A DNA stretch of 64,000 nucleotides, from contig NC_080683.1 in assembly GCF_030445035.2 (NCBI RefSeq), positions 116,359,225-116,423,224 on the forward strand, given 5' to 3'. The stretch is from Dasypus novemcinctus. Lineage: Eukaryota > Chordata > Mammalia > Cingulata > Dasypodidae. Below the pieces are notes generated by a model, which ran no database searches, had not been told where the DNA came from, and saw only the letters and a list, made by a program, of their open reading frames with translations. Positions 1-10,504 of the stretch are shown here, in pieces; the stretch's first letter is position 1; each line of letters begins with the position of its first letter. Both the position numbers and the translations under genes were made by a program.

Positions 1-397
1 CTGTCCCCAAGCTGTAGTGTATGCCCTGCCCTTCCCACCCCAGTCATTCTAGAGAAAGGCCTAACTTGTCTTCTCACTTGGCAACTCATCTGACTACCAT
101 GTCCAGGAAACGGCCTAAGACTTGCCTGGAGAAAATCCAAATTATAGCTGAAGGCCAAGCAACTGGCACCCAGGATTCAGCCAAGGTACTACCTAGTCCC
201 CATGGTGGTACTGACAGGGAAGAGTCAACATCAGCCTTCTTACTTTAAATATTAACAAGAGATGAGTGAAATTTCTCAGCAAGAGGGTACCCAAAGTTAC
301 TTGTCACCACCACGACTCTTCCTCATAAAAATGCTACCACCACAGGCTAAGATGGCAAAGCTGATTCTCTGACACAGGATATACACTTGGAAAGGGT
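1..397. other. MAP3K5 intron 1, unique sequence
   Basis: No repeat or exon is recognised here. A 75-codon open frame on the plus strand (21-248) has a basic stretch near its middle, but no splice context or family match supports it. The position downstream of MAP3K5 exon 1 on the minus strand makes this intronic. Confidence 0.5.
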
Positions 398-505
398 TGG
401 CTTTTGTTTTTGTTTCTGTTTTTGTAGGAGGTACCGGGGATCAAGCCCATGACCTCATACATGGAAAGCAGGTGCTCAGCCACTGGACGACCTTTCCTCC
501 ACTCC
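398..505 (-). mobile_element. Old tRNA-derived SINE, minus strand
   Basis: Read on the minus strand, this has a tRNA-like head with a B-box-like motif (gcttgatcccc) and a 'cctcctac' junction into an A-rich tail, seen on the plus strand as T-rich DNA near 400-425. It belongs to the same short xenarthran tRNA-SINE type as the copies at 12095 and 47100. It is shorter and more diverged than the DAS copies with a long body. Confidence 0.6.
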
Positions 506-544
506 CCCGGAAGGGGTTTTTGCTGCAGTGGGGAAGTGTGATAT

Positions 545-700
545 AGTGGGAAACCTGGATTATTTGGAAGTCAGGAAACCTGAGTTCAACGCTGGCTCAA
601 CGACCAATTCTGGCCAAGTCACATGCCCTCTCCAAGTTGAAGATTCTTCAACTGTATATAAAAAATTACACTGCCACATTCATTTGGTTTAAAGCATTAT
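545..700 (+). mobile_element. MIR SINE fragment
   Basis: The order 'aagtcaggaaacctgagttc', then 'ggccaagtcac', then a loose 'ttcaactgta' segment follows the MIR core. It is an ancient element shared by all mammals, strongly diverged. Confidence 0.6.
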
Positions 701-907
701 TAAGATGATTGAAAGAGCACTGAAGAACCTAAATTTATATTATCATTCTAATCTGGTCACCCAAAGTCACCTTAGCCTCACTGTGACCAAATTGCAAAGC
801 GGCAAACTCCTAGCTGAGGCCAAAGCTGTGGCCTCTGGCAGCAGAATCACACTCCTGTTCCTGGATGTCTCAGCTCCAAGCTAACACGCATCAAAATATT
901 CCTATTA

Positions 908-1308
908 GGGAAGCGGATTTGGCACAACTGATAAACCGTCCGCCTACCACATAGGAGGTCCAAGGTTCAAACCCAGAGCCTCCTGACCCGTGTGATGAGC
1001 TGGCCCATGAGCACTGCAGATGCACGCAAGGAGTGCCATGCCATGCAGGGGTGTCCCCCGCATAGGAGAGCCCCACACCTAAGGAGTGCACCCTGCAAGG
1101 AGAGCCACTCTGCGCAAAGAAAGCATAGCCTGCTCAGGAGTGGGGCCACACACACGGAGAGCTGATGCAACAAGATGACGCAACAAAAAGAGACATAGAT
1201 TCCCAGTGCCACTGACAAGAATGCAAGCAGACACAGAAGAACACATAGCAAATGGACACAGAGAACAGACAATGGGGGTGGGGGGATAAAAAAATAATAA
1301 TAATAATA
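908..1308 (+). mobile_element. DAS SINE (armadillo), full-length type
   Basis: The tRNA-Ala-like head begins 'ggaagcggatttggc' and has a B box 'ggttcaaac' at about 964. The body carries the 'gatgagctggccc' segment and a 'gatgacgcaacaaaaagaga' motif. The 3' end is rich in A and AAT. The minus strand of this body gives open frames of 60-100 codons that are not genes. Confidence 0.9.
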
Positions 1309-1974
1309 TTAGAAGACGTGAATGTCATGTTAAGACATATTTGACATGTAAGAGCTGGGGCTTACTAACTCTCCTTAGCTGATCATTCTTTTAATAATAA
1401 AGGGGTAACCATGATGTTTCAAAGAGAAAGAATTCCCTGGCTCAGGCAAATCCTTGGTTTTTCATGGTTCACGGTTGAAGGACAGATATTCTGATACCCA
1501 CTTCACTACAACAGCTCTCCAGGAGTTTCCACTTCTTAGGAATTCTTAGGAATAGATGAGACTAACAAGTCTCAGAAAACACTGATATAATTAGTTACAA
1601 ATCATTTTTAGAACCTTCCTGTACAAAGGAATATAACTTCCTTCCTGTATGAATCATATACCAAAGGCAATCGCTTTCATTGCTGATTAACTACTGCAAC
1701 AGAAAAGGTCTGCTCGTAATGGAATGTTTACTGCTAACTTGTACAACTTCGGTGGCATTTACGTTACACAGATCTGTGCTGCAATGCTGGAGATGCTCCT
1801 TTTAAATTCTCCCTCCCCCCTCCTCCCCCTTCTAGGAAAATTACCACTCTGTGCCTTTTCATTTTTATGTTTTCTGTTAGAATAAGAAAACACTAGAAAA
1901 TAAAACTCACACAAGATTTAAGTACTTAGTTTTTAAATTTTTTGGAATTAAACAGGACTTTAAAAAGGAGTTCT
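1309..1974. other. Intron 1, nothing recognised
   Basis: AT-rich unique sequence with a short pyrimidine-rich run near 1810-1835. No exon, repeat family or RNA gene is recognised. Confidence 0.4.
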
Positions 1975-2384
1975 GGGAAGCAGATTTGGCCCAAGAGATA
2001 GGGCATCCGCCTACCACATGGGAAGTCCAAGGTTCAAACCTCCTCGACCCATGTGGAGCTGGCCCACACGCAGTGCTGATGCGTACAAGGAGTGCCGTGC
2101 CATGCAGGGGTGTCCCCCCGCGTAGGGGAGCCCCACATGCAAGGAGTGTATCCCGTAAGGAGAGGTGCCCAGTGCAAAAAATGTGCAGCCTGCCCAGGAG
2201 TGGTGCGGCACACATGGAGAGCTGACGCAGCAAAAAGAGACACAGATTCCCAGTGCCGCTGACAAGAATACAAGCGGACACAGAAGAACATACAGGGAAT
2301 GGACATAGAGAGCAGACAACTGGGGGGGAGAGGTGGGGAAGAAGAGAGAAGTAAATAAAAAATAAATCTTTAAGGAAAAAAAAG
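1975..2384 (+). mobile_element. DAS SINE, full-length type
   Basis: The head begins 'gggaagcagatttggccc', with 'accacatggg' and B box 'ggttcaaacc'. The body has the CG-rich 'ccccgcgtaggggagcccc' segment. The tail ends in AAATAAA repeats and a poly(A) run near 2375. The 179-codon minus-strand open frame across it is a repeat artefact. Confidence 0.9.
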
Positions 2385-4964
2385 GCATACCCTTCCTCCC
2401 TTTGCAATAATCTGGTGACAATTTTGGTGGGGTTCCCCAGTCCCATCTCCAGGCAGAGAGAAAAGCTAGAAACTCAAAGCAATTAAAGACACAAATGTAC
2501 TGGAATCACCCATGGGTTTTTCAGTAATTTAATACTTCTGTCTTGATTTCCTTTTCTTTTTTTTTCCTTTTTTACCACTAATAAGTTTTGGTTTTATTTT
2601 CACTCCCAGAAAGAAAGGGTGTCTTCCTGAAATACAGGTGGTTTCCCCACCTAACGATACCTGAATTAGGGGAAGCTGAGGCTGCCTTCGAGAGGGGGCT
2701 TTCCCAAAGCTAGGCGTCTTTTTCCCGAATCCACAGAGCTGGCTCCTCCCTGCACACCTCCAGCTCCCACTCGTCCCAGGGCGCAGGTGCAGAGTGCTGG
2801 CGGGTTCTGCAGCCACGGTGAGCACCCAGGAGGACAGAAAGGGCAGGTGTGACAAAATGCCCTCAGACCGCCTTCTGGGGGGCCATTCTTTGAAGCTCAC
2901 TAGACCCCTGCAGGCACGGCCCAGCTGTGCATTTTCCTGGAGTCAATACTTTTCCAGGAGTGGGTGGTGGTAGAAGGGACCCCTGGAGCAAGCACCGGGG
3001 AAGGAGATAAGCTCGCTGGCCCCGGCCTCCCCCTCTGCTCCACAAAGAATCTGTGAACCACCGTATCCTGCAAACCAGAAGCAGGAACTGATCTGGCCAC
3101 CACCAGACCCTGCCTGCAACAGGAAGCGGACAGCAGGCTGTGCACTGCAGAGGGAACTGCTGGGAGCACCCAGAATCCCTGGAGGCCGGCAGCAGGGGAG
3201 GCCAGGGTGCACGGTGCCCATCAACGATCTGCACCTGCAGGTGCGACTGCACCAGCCACCAAGTGGTGACCAGGAGCCTGGGAACCAGTTTCAGGCTTGA
3301 CAATCTGGGAGTTGACTCTGCGGAGTAGGACGTGAGCGCTCTGAAAACTAATTTGGGGCTTTGGAGTTTTCTTTTTAATTTTGCTTCCAGTACACATTAT
3401 TGGAAAATCATTTTGTCTCAGCTGACCACTTGTCCAAGGCAGCAAGAGAACATGCAGGGCTCTGGGTTGAGAAGGGGACTGGGGGAGCCCCAGGGGCCCC
3501 CCAGCAGAAAATGACAAGCCCTGAGAAAGACCAAGCCAGGCCACCACTTGGCTCTTTTTAAATCCTTTCTGATCCACAGTTATTCCTGACAAGCCTGCTC
3601 ATGGACGCTCTTTTGATAGTTTCACTAAAGCTTGCTTCTTGTGGGAAGTAGCAGAATGCCTCAAAAGTGGAAGGTGCTGGAAACAGGTTTAGACCAGAGG
3701 TTCTCCAGCACAGCTCTGCTGACTGACCTGATGAAGTTTCTGCTCATCCACGGTGAAATGGGAAGAATGAATAATAAACAGCAAATTTTCAAACACTTCC
3801 TATCTGCAAAGTGCCATTTATTCTACCACTATGTCCTCCCTACTTTTTAAACTTAAAATTGTCTTCTCTACTTAAGAAATCATGGCAGTAGAAGCTGGTT
3901 GTTGCATTTTCTCTGTCTTTATAATATCCTTGCTTGAAAAAAATTAAATATTAACAAACATTTATCAGTCCTCCTAATTTTCTTTCATTTAACTGGCCCA
4001 CGGGGACCACTATTCAGGAAATACAGATTTCACCCTCTCCCTCAAAGTATACGGGGCCACGTATATGGAGCCCCCTGCGCCTGCATGTAGAAAACGCAGA
4101 AGGGGATGGAAGACTTCCAAAAACGTCACAGTCTGGGAAAGACGGGATATGAGGATAGGTCTTGTTTTGCTTTTCGACCCCTAGGATTGGGCCCCTAAGG
4201 GTCTGCTGGAGGGGAGCTCACCACAGTCCAGGGAGGTCAGGGGTCTCTCCAGAGCCACGGCGCAGACGGGCTACCTTCATCAGGCGCTAAGCAAGGTGGG
4301 AACACGTGCCAAGCAAGATCTAAAAGTCACATCCTTAACATTTCCCTCCCGGGGCCGCTGCAGGGTGGAAGGCTAAGAGGCTGCGAAGGCTGGTGGGTGG
4401 AAGGCGATGCTGGTGGCCAGGCCACTCCCTGGACCTGCTGAGAGCCAGGAGGGGGCCTGGGGTGATGGCCCCCCATCTGCCATCGGCAGGAATCCCAGGG
4501 CCATAAACCCAGCTCAGGAGGGGAGGGCGTGCAAAGAGATGAAACTGTTTCTAGATGGCTCCTGGCATGGCCTCTGCTGAGCAGCCATCTTTTCCCTGGC
4601 CCAGCACCCTTTTTCTCCCTGCAGCCTCAGCCTTCCCATCCTCCCTTTGTCCCCTCCCTCATCACAGCACCTCCCTGCCAGTCCAAGATGATGCTTCTAA
4701 GTCTGTCCAAAATGCTACCGGAAGCAAGAACAAAGCATAAGATGCTGATTCTGCCACAAGGCAAAGTGTATTCAAACCCCCAGCTTTAAGTTCCAGGAAC
4801 TAAATTTCCCAGAGAAATAATGCTTAAAATGGTGAGTGGGCTCCATCCTCGGCACACACGGAGTTAACAAGGCTTTTTATAGACTAGTCCCAGAATCTGC
4901 CAACTATAATGCTGCTGTTAATTAGGGAAGAGTCTGTTCTAGGTTCCAAGCATCAACCTTCAGT
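2385..4964. other. Intron 1, unique sequence
   Basis: This is mixed-composition DNA. The stretches 2640-3300 and 4000-4500 are GC-richer and hold several overlapping short open frames on both strands. None has a recognisable domain, a consistent frame or convincing splice signals, so I call no gene. Confidence 0.4.
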
Positions 4965-5065
4965 GACTTAACACAATGAAGGAATACAACCTCTGTGCTT
5001 CAGTTTTCTCATCAGCAAAATGGGGTCATGATAAAGCCTGCTCTAGCTATATTTCACAGGACTGA
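4965..5065 (+). mobile_element. MIR SINE 3' part
   Basis: The motif 'cagttttctcatcagcaaaa' followed by 'tggggtcatgataa' matches the conserved MIR core and its downstream part. Confidence 0.6.
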
Positions 5066-5327
5066 TGTCCATTTTTAAAAAATTGAGATTCTCGCCAGCT
5101 GAGGGCCATCTGCCTCCACCAAGCTGCCTAAGTGTTGGTGGAATGGCACTGCCCACAATGCAGGGGGCAGGGGTGACACTGTCATCTCTTAGCGACAGTC
5201 CCTTGTATATCTAAATAAGATGTACTTTCATGAAAGTATTGATAGAGGACAAGTTTCCCATCACAAAAAGAGTGAAAGAGAGAAAGACGAGTGTGCTCAA
5301 AGAACAGGCTAGGAGGAGAATTCAGGA

Positions 5328-5790
5328 ACCATCTGTGGTGGCTTGGAGTCCTGCACCCCAGAAAAACATGTTCTTAAATTCAACCCACTTATGGGGGTGT
5401 GCACCCATTGCAAACAGGAGCTTCTGATGAGGCTACTTCAGTTAAGGGATGGCCCAAGTCCATCAGGATGGGCCGGAATCCTACAGTGGAGTCCTTTATA
5501 AACAGCACAAAATGCGGACACACAGGGAGAAAGCCACAGGAAGAAGCCATAAATCAACAGAACCCAGAGAAACCAGAAGAGGCCGTGATGAGCACTGCCC
5601 TGTGACAAAAAACCAAGGACCAAGGATCACCAGCCAGCCCTGGAACACCACCATCTTCTGGGAGAACGCATGGCCTCGATGACACCTTCTTTTTGGACTT
5701 CTAGCCTCAAAACCGTAAGCCAGTAAGTTCCCGTTGTTTAAGCCAACCCATTACAGGGTATTTCTTTTAGCAGCCAGGATATTAAACAAC
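5328..5790 (+). mobile_element. MaLR-type LTR fossil (ERVL-MaLR class)
   Basis: The layout matches a MaLR LTR: 'ccccagaaaaacatgttctt', 'gtgtgcacccattgcaaa', 'agtggagtcctttataaa', and the 3' part 'ggacttctagcctcaaaac' followed by 'gttgtttaagccaaccca' and 'ttttagcagccagg'. Related copies lie at 13908-14645 (opposite strand) and 19365-19772, so it is a repeated family. It is an old solo LTR with no internal virus genes nearby. Confidence 0.6.
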
Positions 5791-6657
5791 CATGAAATAG
5801 GGAAAAGCAGCAAAAAAACCTGAAATGCAATCAAGTCCTAAAAAAAGGCTCCAGTCCACAAAGACAGGAAAACTTTGTACCAGTGCAGCCAGGTTTCAAG
5901 TTCCAATTCACCCACTAAATTAAGCTATTCAACCACCAGCATTTCCCTTGTCAACATTTCCAATTTGAGGCCCAGGTTAAGTCCTCTGTGCTTACCCTTC
6001 AAGCTCAATTCGGGGTCACCTCCTTTGGGAAGCCACTCCCTACCCCAACCCCAAATCCATCCCACCCTCAGCCTAACTGCAGAGGCCCTTTCCTCTCCTG
6101 GGATCCCAAGGCATTCTGTCTGGGCCTGGCAGAGGCACTGCCACAGCCTGGGGTCTGCACCCCCTTCCAACTGTGAGCTCCTGGGGGGGACAGGTTGCTT
6201 CCAAGCAGGTCGTTCATGTTTGTGGAGAGGAATGGTTCATGTAGAGGAACAACACTGTCTAAAGAACGGGATTTGAGAGCTGGCCCAGCACATCATGCTG
6301 CCTGACAGCTGTAAATTCGCAGGATTAAGTGAGGAAATCTTAGAAATCCAGCTCAACTCCCCCTCTGCTTCTGCCAGTGGAGGAGAAGGGTCTTGCTCCA
6401 AGTTGCCTGGTTCCATCGCTGAGCCGGGACTAAGGTTCAGATCGAGCTTGCAGAGCCATGTTCTTCTCCCGATCTCCCAAGGATTCAACTTTCAAGTGGG
6501 AGAGAGTGGGTGGGGCACAGAGGTCAGTATGGGGCCCGGGCTCAAGTCTGAGGGCCACCTGTTTCTGTACAGCCTGGAAGCTAAGAACGACTTTACATTT
6601 CCAAATCGCTGTGGGAAAAAAAATCACAAGATGATGATTTTGTGACTTGTGAAAAAT
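5791..6657. other. Intron 1, unique sequence
   Basis: Open frames of 80-130 codons occur on both strands but overlap each other and show no family signature. A weak MIR-like stretch on the minus strand near 6395-6440 is possible but not secure. Confidence 0.35.
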
Positions 6658-6835
6658 GATGTGAAATTCAAATGTCAGTGTCCATAAATAAAGTTTTACT
6701 GGAACATTGCCAGGCCCACGTGTTCTAGTCCCCACGTGATGGCAGAGTCAAGCGGCTGGGCGAGGCCACATGGCCTGCAACAAGGGCTAAAATGTTTACT
6801 GTCCGACCCTTTACGGAAAAGTTTGCCAGCTCTTA
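6658..6835 (-). mobile_element. hAT-type non-autonomous DNA transposon remnant
   Basis: The segments 'gtccataaataaagttttac', 'atggcctgcaacaagggcta' and the terminal 'aaaagtttgccagctc' match a widespread placental hAT element whose other end begins with a 'ggtcggcaaact' motif. Coding capacity is absent, as expected for this class. Confidence 0.6.
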
Positions 6836-7980
6836 GGGAAAAGGAGCAAGCCCTTTCTTGGAAATCAGGAGAAAATAATTTCTACCAGCATCAAACTCGT
6901 TAGACCTCGCTTTTGAAAAACCAAGGGTATGGCTGCAACTGATACGATCTTCAGACGGGACGGTCTCATCTTCGAGCTGAAGAAAAGGGTGCGAGTGTAT
7001 GTCACCCAGGGCCTGCACGGGGGGCCAAGGGACAGGACCAGGCGGCACTCACAAGGCTCCCTGGGTCCCCACTGGCCCTGGGTCACATGCTCCCAATGTG
7101 GGCAGCTTCTCTTGATCCTGAGAGGGAGGGAGCCACGCGAGGCCCAGGCCAGGACTGACCCATTAGGGTCAGCCCCCTGCAGTGGCATCCTGCATGCCGA
7201 GTGTCAAGGCAGGTTCTGGACCCTTCCGTTTCCCACCCAGGAAGGGCCATAAGTACTTTGTTCACAGGCTTGTTTGGAGGATCGAGTGAGATTCAGGTTC
7301 AAATACCAGGCCCCTTCTAATCTGCCTCTCTCCCTTTCTACGAGGCAGTATTAAGAGAAAAAACTGTAAGACAGCCTTGTTAGGAAACTTTCTTTCAAAT
7401 TAGCTTAGGGTTGAAGATGTTTTTGTAGAGGCCTACTATAAAATATCCAATCAGAGCCATAAAAATAGGCTCCACACATTGTCAGGTGCTTTTCTCCCTT
7501 TCTTCAGTTCTTGGAAGCTTCATTTAGATCTTCCAACTTATAAATCAAAAATAAGAGCGCTATTATTTTAGAAAAGTTATGTTTATGTAATTTTTATAGC
7601 AAGCCACCCAAAGTCTAAGCTATAATATATTACCTTCAGATTCAGCTATGAAGACCTTGACAGGAAAAAATACCCAAACCAGAAAGTCCTAGTTTATTTG
7701 GTCTGGCTTCCTTACCATGAAGTTCTTCTTGTTCTTAAAATATTCAGCTTTGGCTGAACTCCAAACGTGACATAAGCCTACTTCAGGTGTTTTGAAGAGA
7801 ATGAATAGAATCCGAACTCAAAAACAGGAATGGAATGTAAAACCTTTTATGTGAGAACAAACATTAGAACTTTATTCTTCTGAAACCACCATTAAATCAA
7901 GTTTTCCCACCCACAATCATAAAAATAAATATGCATATATTCTCAGTATTGATTGTAAAGGGAGCTAAAAGGTTCATTTC
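6836..7980. other. Intron 1, unique sequence
   Basis: The first 450 bases are GC-rich with a 107-codon plus-strand open frame (6929-7252) that resembles no known family. The rest is AT-rich. No repeat is recognised. Confidence 0.4.
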
Positions 7981-8322
7981 TTTTTTTTTTTAAAGATTTT
8001 TAAAAAAATTTCTCTCCTCATTCTGCCCCCCCCCCTCAGTTGTCTGCTCTGTGTCCATTCGCTGTGTGTTCTTCTGTGACCGCTTCTATCCTTATCAGTG
8101 GCACCAGGAATCTGTGTTTCTTTTTGTTGCATCATCTTGTTGTGTCAGCTCTCTGGGTGTGCAGTGCCATTCTTGGGCAGGCTGCACTTTCTTTCCCGCT
8201 GGGCGCTCTCCTTACGGGTCACACTCCTTGCGCGAGGGGCTCCCCTACACGGGGGACACCTCTGCATGGCATTGCACTCCTTGCACACATCAGCACTGCG
8301 CATGGGCCAGCTCCACACATTT
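7981..8322 (-). mobile_element. DAS SINE, 5'-truncated, minus strand
   Basis: It begins on the plus strand with a T-rich tail, then 'ttgtctgctctgtgtccatt' and the DAS body, ending near 'gcgcatgggccagctccaca'. The tRNA-like head is missing, so this is a 5'-truncated copy. Confidence 0.85.
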
Positions 8323-8689
8323 CAAAGGCACATCATTAATTCCCCACGTTTGCTAAACCAGAGGTAAATACTTCATCACTAAAATCAGTGACAGGTTGAA
8401 AAGACACTTTTTTTTTCATGGCTTAGGCTAGCAATCAGTGTAATGGCCAATCTAATCGCGGTCATCAAGATGGCATATCAGCTTTAGACAGTGTAAAACT
8501 ATGAACTTTCCAGCTGGAAAACAACGCATCTTGGCAGAGGAGGTCATAAATGCCAGATCCTGCTTCTTTCACTGCCAAACCCTAACAAGTTTCGTGTAAA
8601 TAACAAGGTTATTACTTTGGGAAGTAATTACCTGAAAGTTCAAATTGATAAGAGCTGGGAAATTCAAAGTACTAAAACCTGCTGGCGGT

Positions 8690-10480
8690 AAAAATGAGCT
8701 GGGAAGGGCAGGACACGACCCGCGAATTCCAAACACGCGCTGAGGGCTGCTGATTTGACCCTAAGCCATCATCTCCGCACTCCCAAAACTGCAGAGGGGG
8801 CTAAGCAGGGAGCTGCGGGGCGTCCGCGAAAAGGGTCACAGGTGGATGCCGAAGGAAAACGGGGCCAAAGCCAGCAGAAGCGAAACCGAGACGCGAGTGG
8901 GGCAAAGTCTCGCCCGCCGAAGAACTCCAGTTCTCCGCGACGAGCACATGGAGCCCGGCGCCGCCGCAGCGCGCACCGCGGCCGGGCGCGTCGGCTCTTG
9001 CACCAGTGCACGCCGGCTCTTGCACAAGCACCAGCGGCGCGCGCCAGGGGCGGTCACGCCGCGTCGCTCGCTGTCCCCAAGGTGGGGCAAGAAGTCAGTC
9101 GGCAGGAAGTCCGCTTCCTGCCCAGCGCAAAAGAAAAGCGTCCCGGGGGGTGGCGCGGGGCAGCGTGGCCGGCGGCCGCGGGCAGGGCAGGGGGAGCCAC
9201 GCACCTGCGTTGTAGAAGCGGTCCAGCACCGTGGTCTCCCCGAAGTCCAGCTTGCCAAAGTGCAGGGTCTCCAGCGTGGCGCCCGCCGCCTCGCACGCCT
9301 CCCGCAGGCTCTGCAGGGCCTCGCTCTCGGCCACCACCAGCTGGCCCGGGCTCGCTTCGTTGATCACGTAGGCCACCGCCGTGCGGCGCCCGCCGGGGTC
9401 CCCGGGGGTGCCCCGGCTCCGCAGGGCGTCGGCGGCGGGACAGCCCGGGCCCGAGGCGCCAGCGCTCTCCACGTTCCAGAAGCTGCCCGCGGGCGGCGGC
9501 GGCGGGTCGTCGGCGGTCGCCGGGGCCGCTGCCCCCCGCCGGCCGCCGCTGCCCTCGGCAGGGGCGCAGGAGTCCGAGGCGCCGAGGGGCGGGACGGAGA
9601 AGGTGATGCCGTCGGCCGCCTCGGTGCTCATGTCGCTCGGCGGCGCCGCGGGAACCGCGTTGTCCCCTGCCGCGCCGCCCCGTCCGGCCAGCCGCAGCTC
9701 GGGGCTGCTGCGCGCCCGCCGGGCTAGGGCACTGCCATCGCCGGCCCCGCCGCGCCGCCGCCTGCGCTCGGGCGCCCGGTCCCCCGCGGGGACGCTCCTC
9801 CTCGGCGCCTCCGTGGCCGCGCCGCCGCCCGCCGCCGGGCTCCGGGGACCAGGGCGGGGAGCCGGCGGGGGCTGGGCGCGCAGGGGACGACGCCTCCTCG
9901 GCCGCGTGGGGCCCGCGCCGGGCCCGCGGGTGCAGAGCTGCCTGGAGAGCCCCGGGCGCGCGGGCGAGCTCCCTGCGCTGCGGCCCGGCCCCGCGGCGCC
10001 CCGAGGACCCGCCTCCCTCCCCGCCGGCGGCCGCCCCGCCGCCGCGCTAGTTCCTCCCCCTCCCCTCGCCGGCTGCCGAGCGCCGGCCTCGCCGCCAGCG
10101 TCCGCCGCCCACTCGTCGCGGCGCCCAAGTCCGAGCGCCCCGGGGGAGGGCGCTGCTGGGAAGCGGGAGGCCCCGCGAGGCCGAGCGCGCCGCCCGTCCC
10201 AGGGCGCCCGCCAGGCCCCCGGGAGGAGCGCCCGGGGCGGCGGGGGCGGGGGGTGCGCGAAAAAGGCCCTCGGGCCACTCCCGGGGCCCTCGGAGCCCGC
10301 GCCCGCCGCCTGGGCAGCGCTGCCCGCGGCCACGGCGCCCCCCGGCGGCGCCCGGTGGCCTCGCCCCGCGGCGTGTGCGGAGCCCGCGCGGGCAGCCCCC
10401 GCAGGCTCACTCAAGGCCGAAGTGAGTTCACACGCTCCCCGAGCCCGAAGTGGGGGTCGTGTCCGCGTGGCGGTGGCGCG
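8690..10480 (-). promoter_or_regulatory. MAP3K5: CpG island promoter of MAP3K5
   Basis: CpG dinucleotides become very dense from about 8.7 kb and fall away near 10.48 kb. GC boxes such as 'gggggcgggg' (about 10242) occur upstream of the start codon and no TATA box is evident. This is typical of a broadly expressed gene with dispersed start sites. In human the 5' leader of MAP3K5 is a few hundred bases, which would put transcription starts near 9.95-10.1 kb here; that placement is inference. Confidence 0.85.
9205..9631 (-). CDS. MAP3K5: MAP3K5 (ASK1) first coding exon, partial gene
   Basis: This exon encodes the first 142 residues of apoptosis signal-regulating kinase 1. ASK1 is a cytosolic MAP3K that is activated by oxidative and ER stress and phosphorylates MKK4/7 and MKK3/6 to switch on JNK and p38. 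The translation starts MSTEAADGITFSVPP and ends with the family-conserved blocks VAYVINEAS, QLVVAESEALQSLREACE and GATLETLHFGKLDFGETTV. These blocks open the N-terminal thioredoxin-binding region; the kinase domain lies in later exons outside the window. The start lies at 9631 with G at -3. The donor 'gcag|gtgcgt' (exon end 9205) leaves phase 1, which fits the human FYNAD junction. Compared with human as I recall it, the low-complexity linker (residues about 20-85) is about seven residues shorter. The frame is intact, so this should be the functional gene. Confidence 0.95.
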
Positions 10481-10504
10481 GCAGTGGCAGCCTGAGTGTG
10501 CCAA
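9632..10504 (-). other. MAP3K5 5' leader/promoter with open in-frame extension
   Basis: The MAP3K5 reading frame stays free of stops upstream of the known start for about 290 codons, to a potential ATG at 10504. The predicted extension is almost pure Gly/Ala/Pro/Arg, as expected when very GC-rich DNA happens to lack stop codons. The opposite strand also has a long open frame (9381-10784), which shows how weak openness is as evidence here. I treat it as untranslated leader plus promoter. Confidence 0.6.

Noticed and set aside
1907-2446. 179-codon minus-strand open frame
   Set aside because: It lies across a DAS SINE. Near-identical peptides appear at every other DAS copy (for example 15529, 24538, 25774, 38861), so it is a repeat artefact and not a gene family.
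9724-10410. 228-codon minus-strand Arg/Gly-rich frame upstream of MAP3K5
   Set aside because: It overlaps the promoter in a different frame from MAP3K5, is low-complexity, and has no support beyond the absence of stops.
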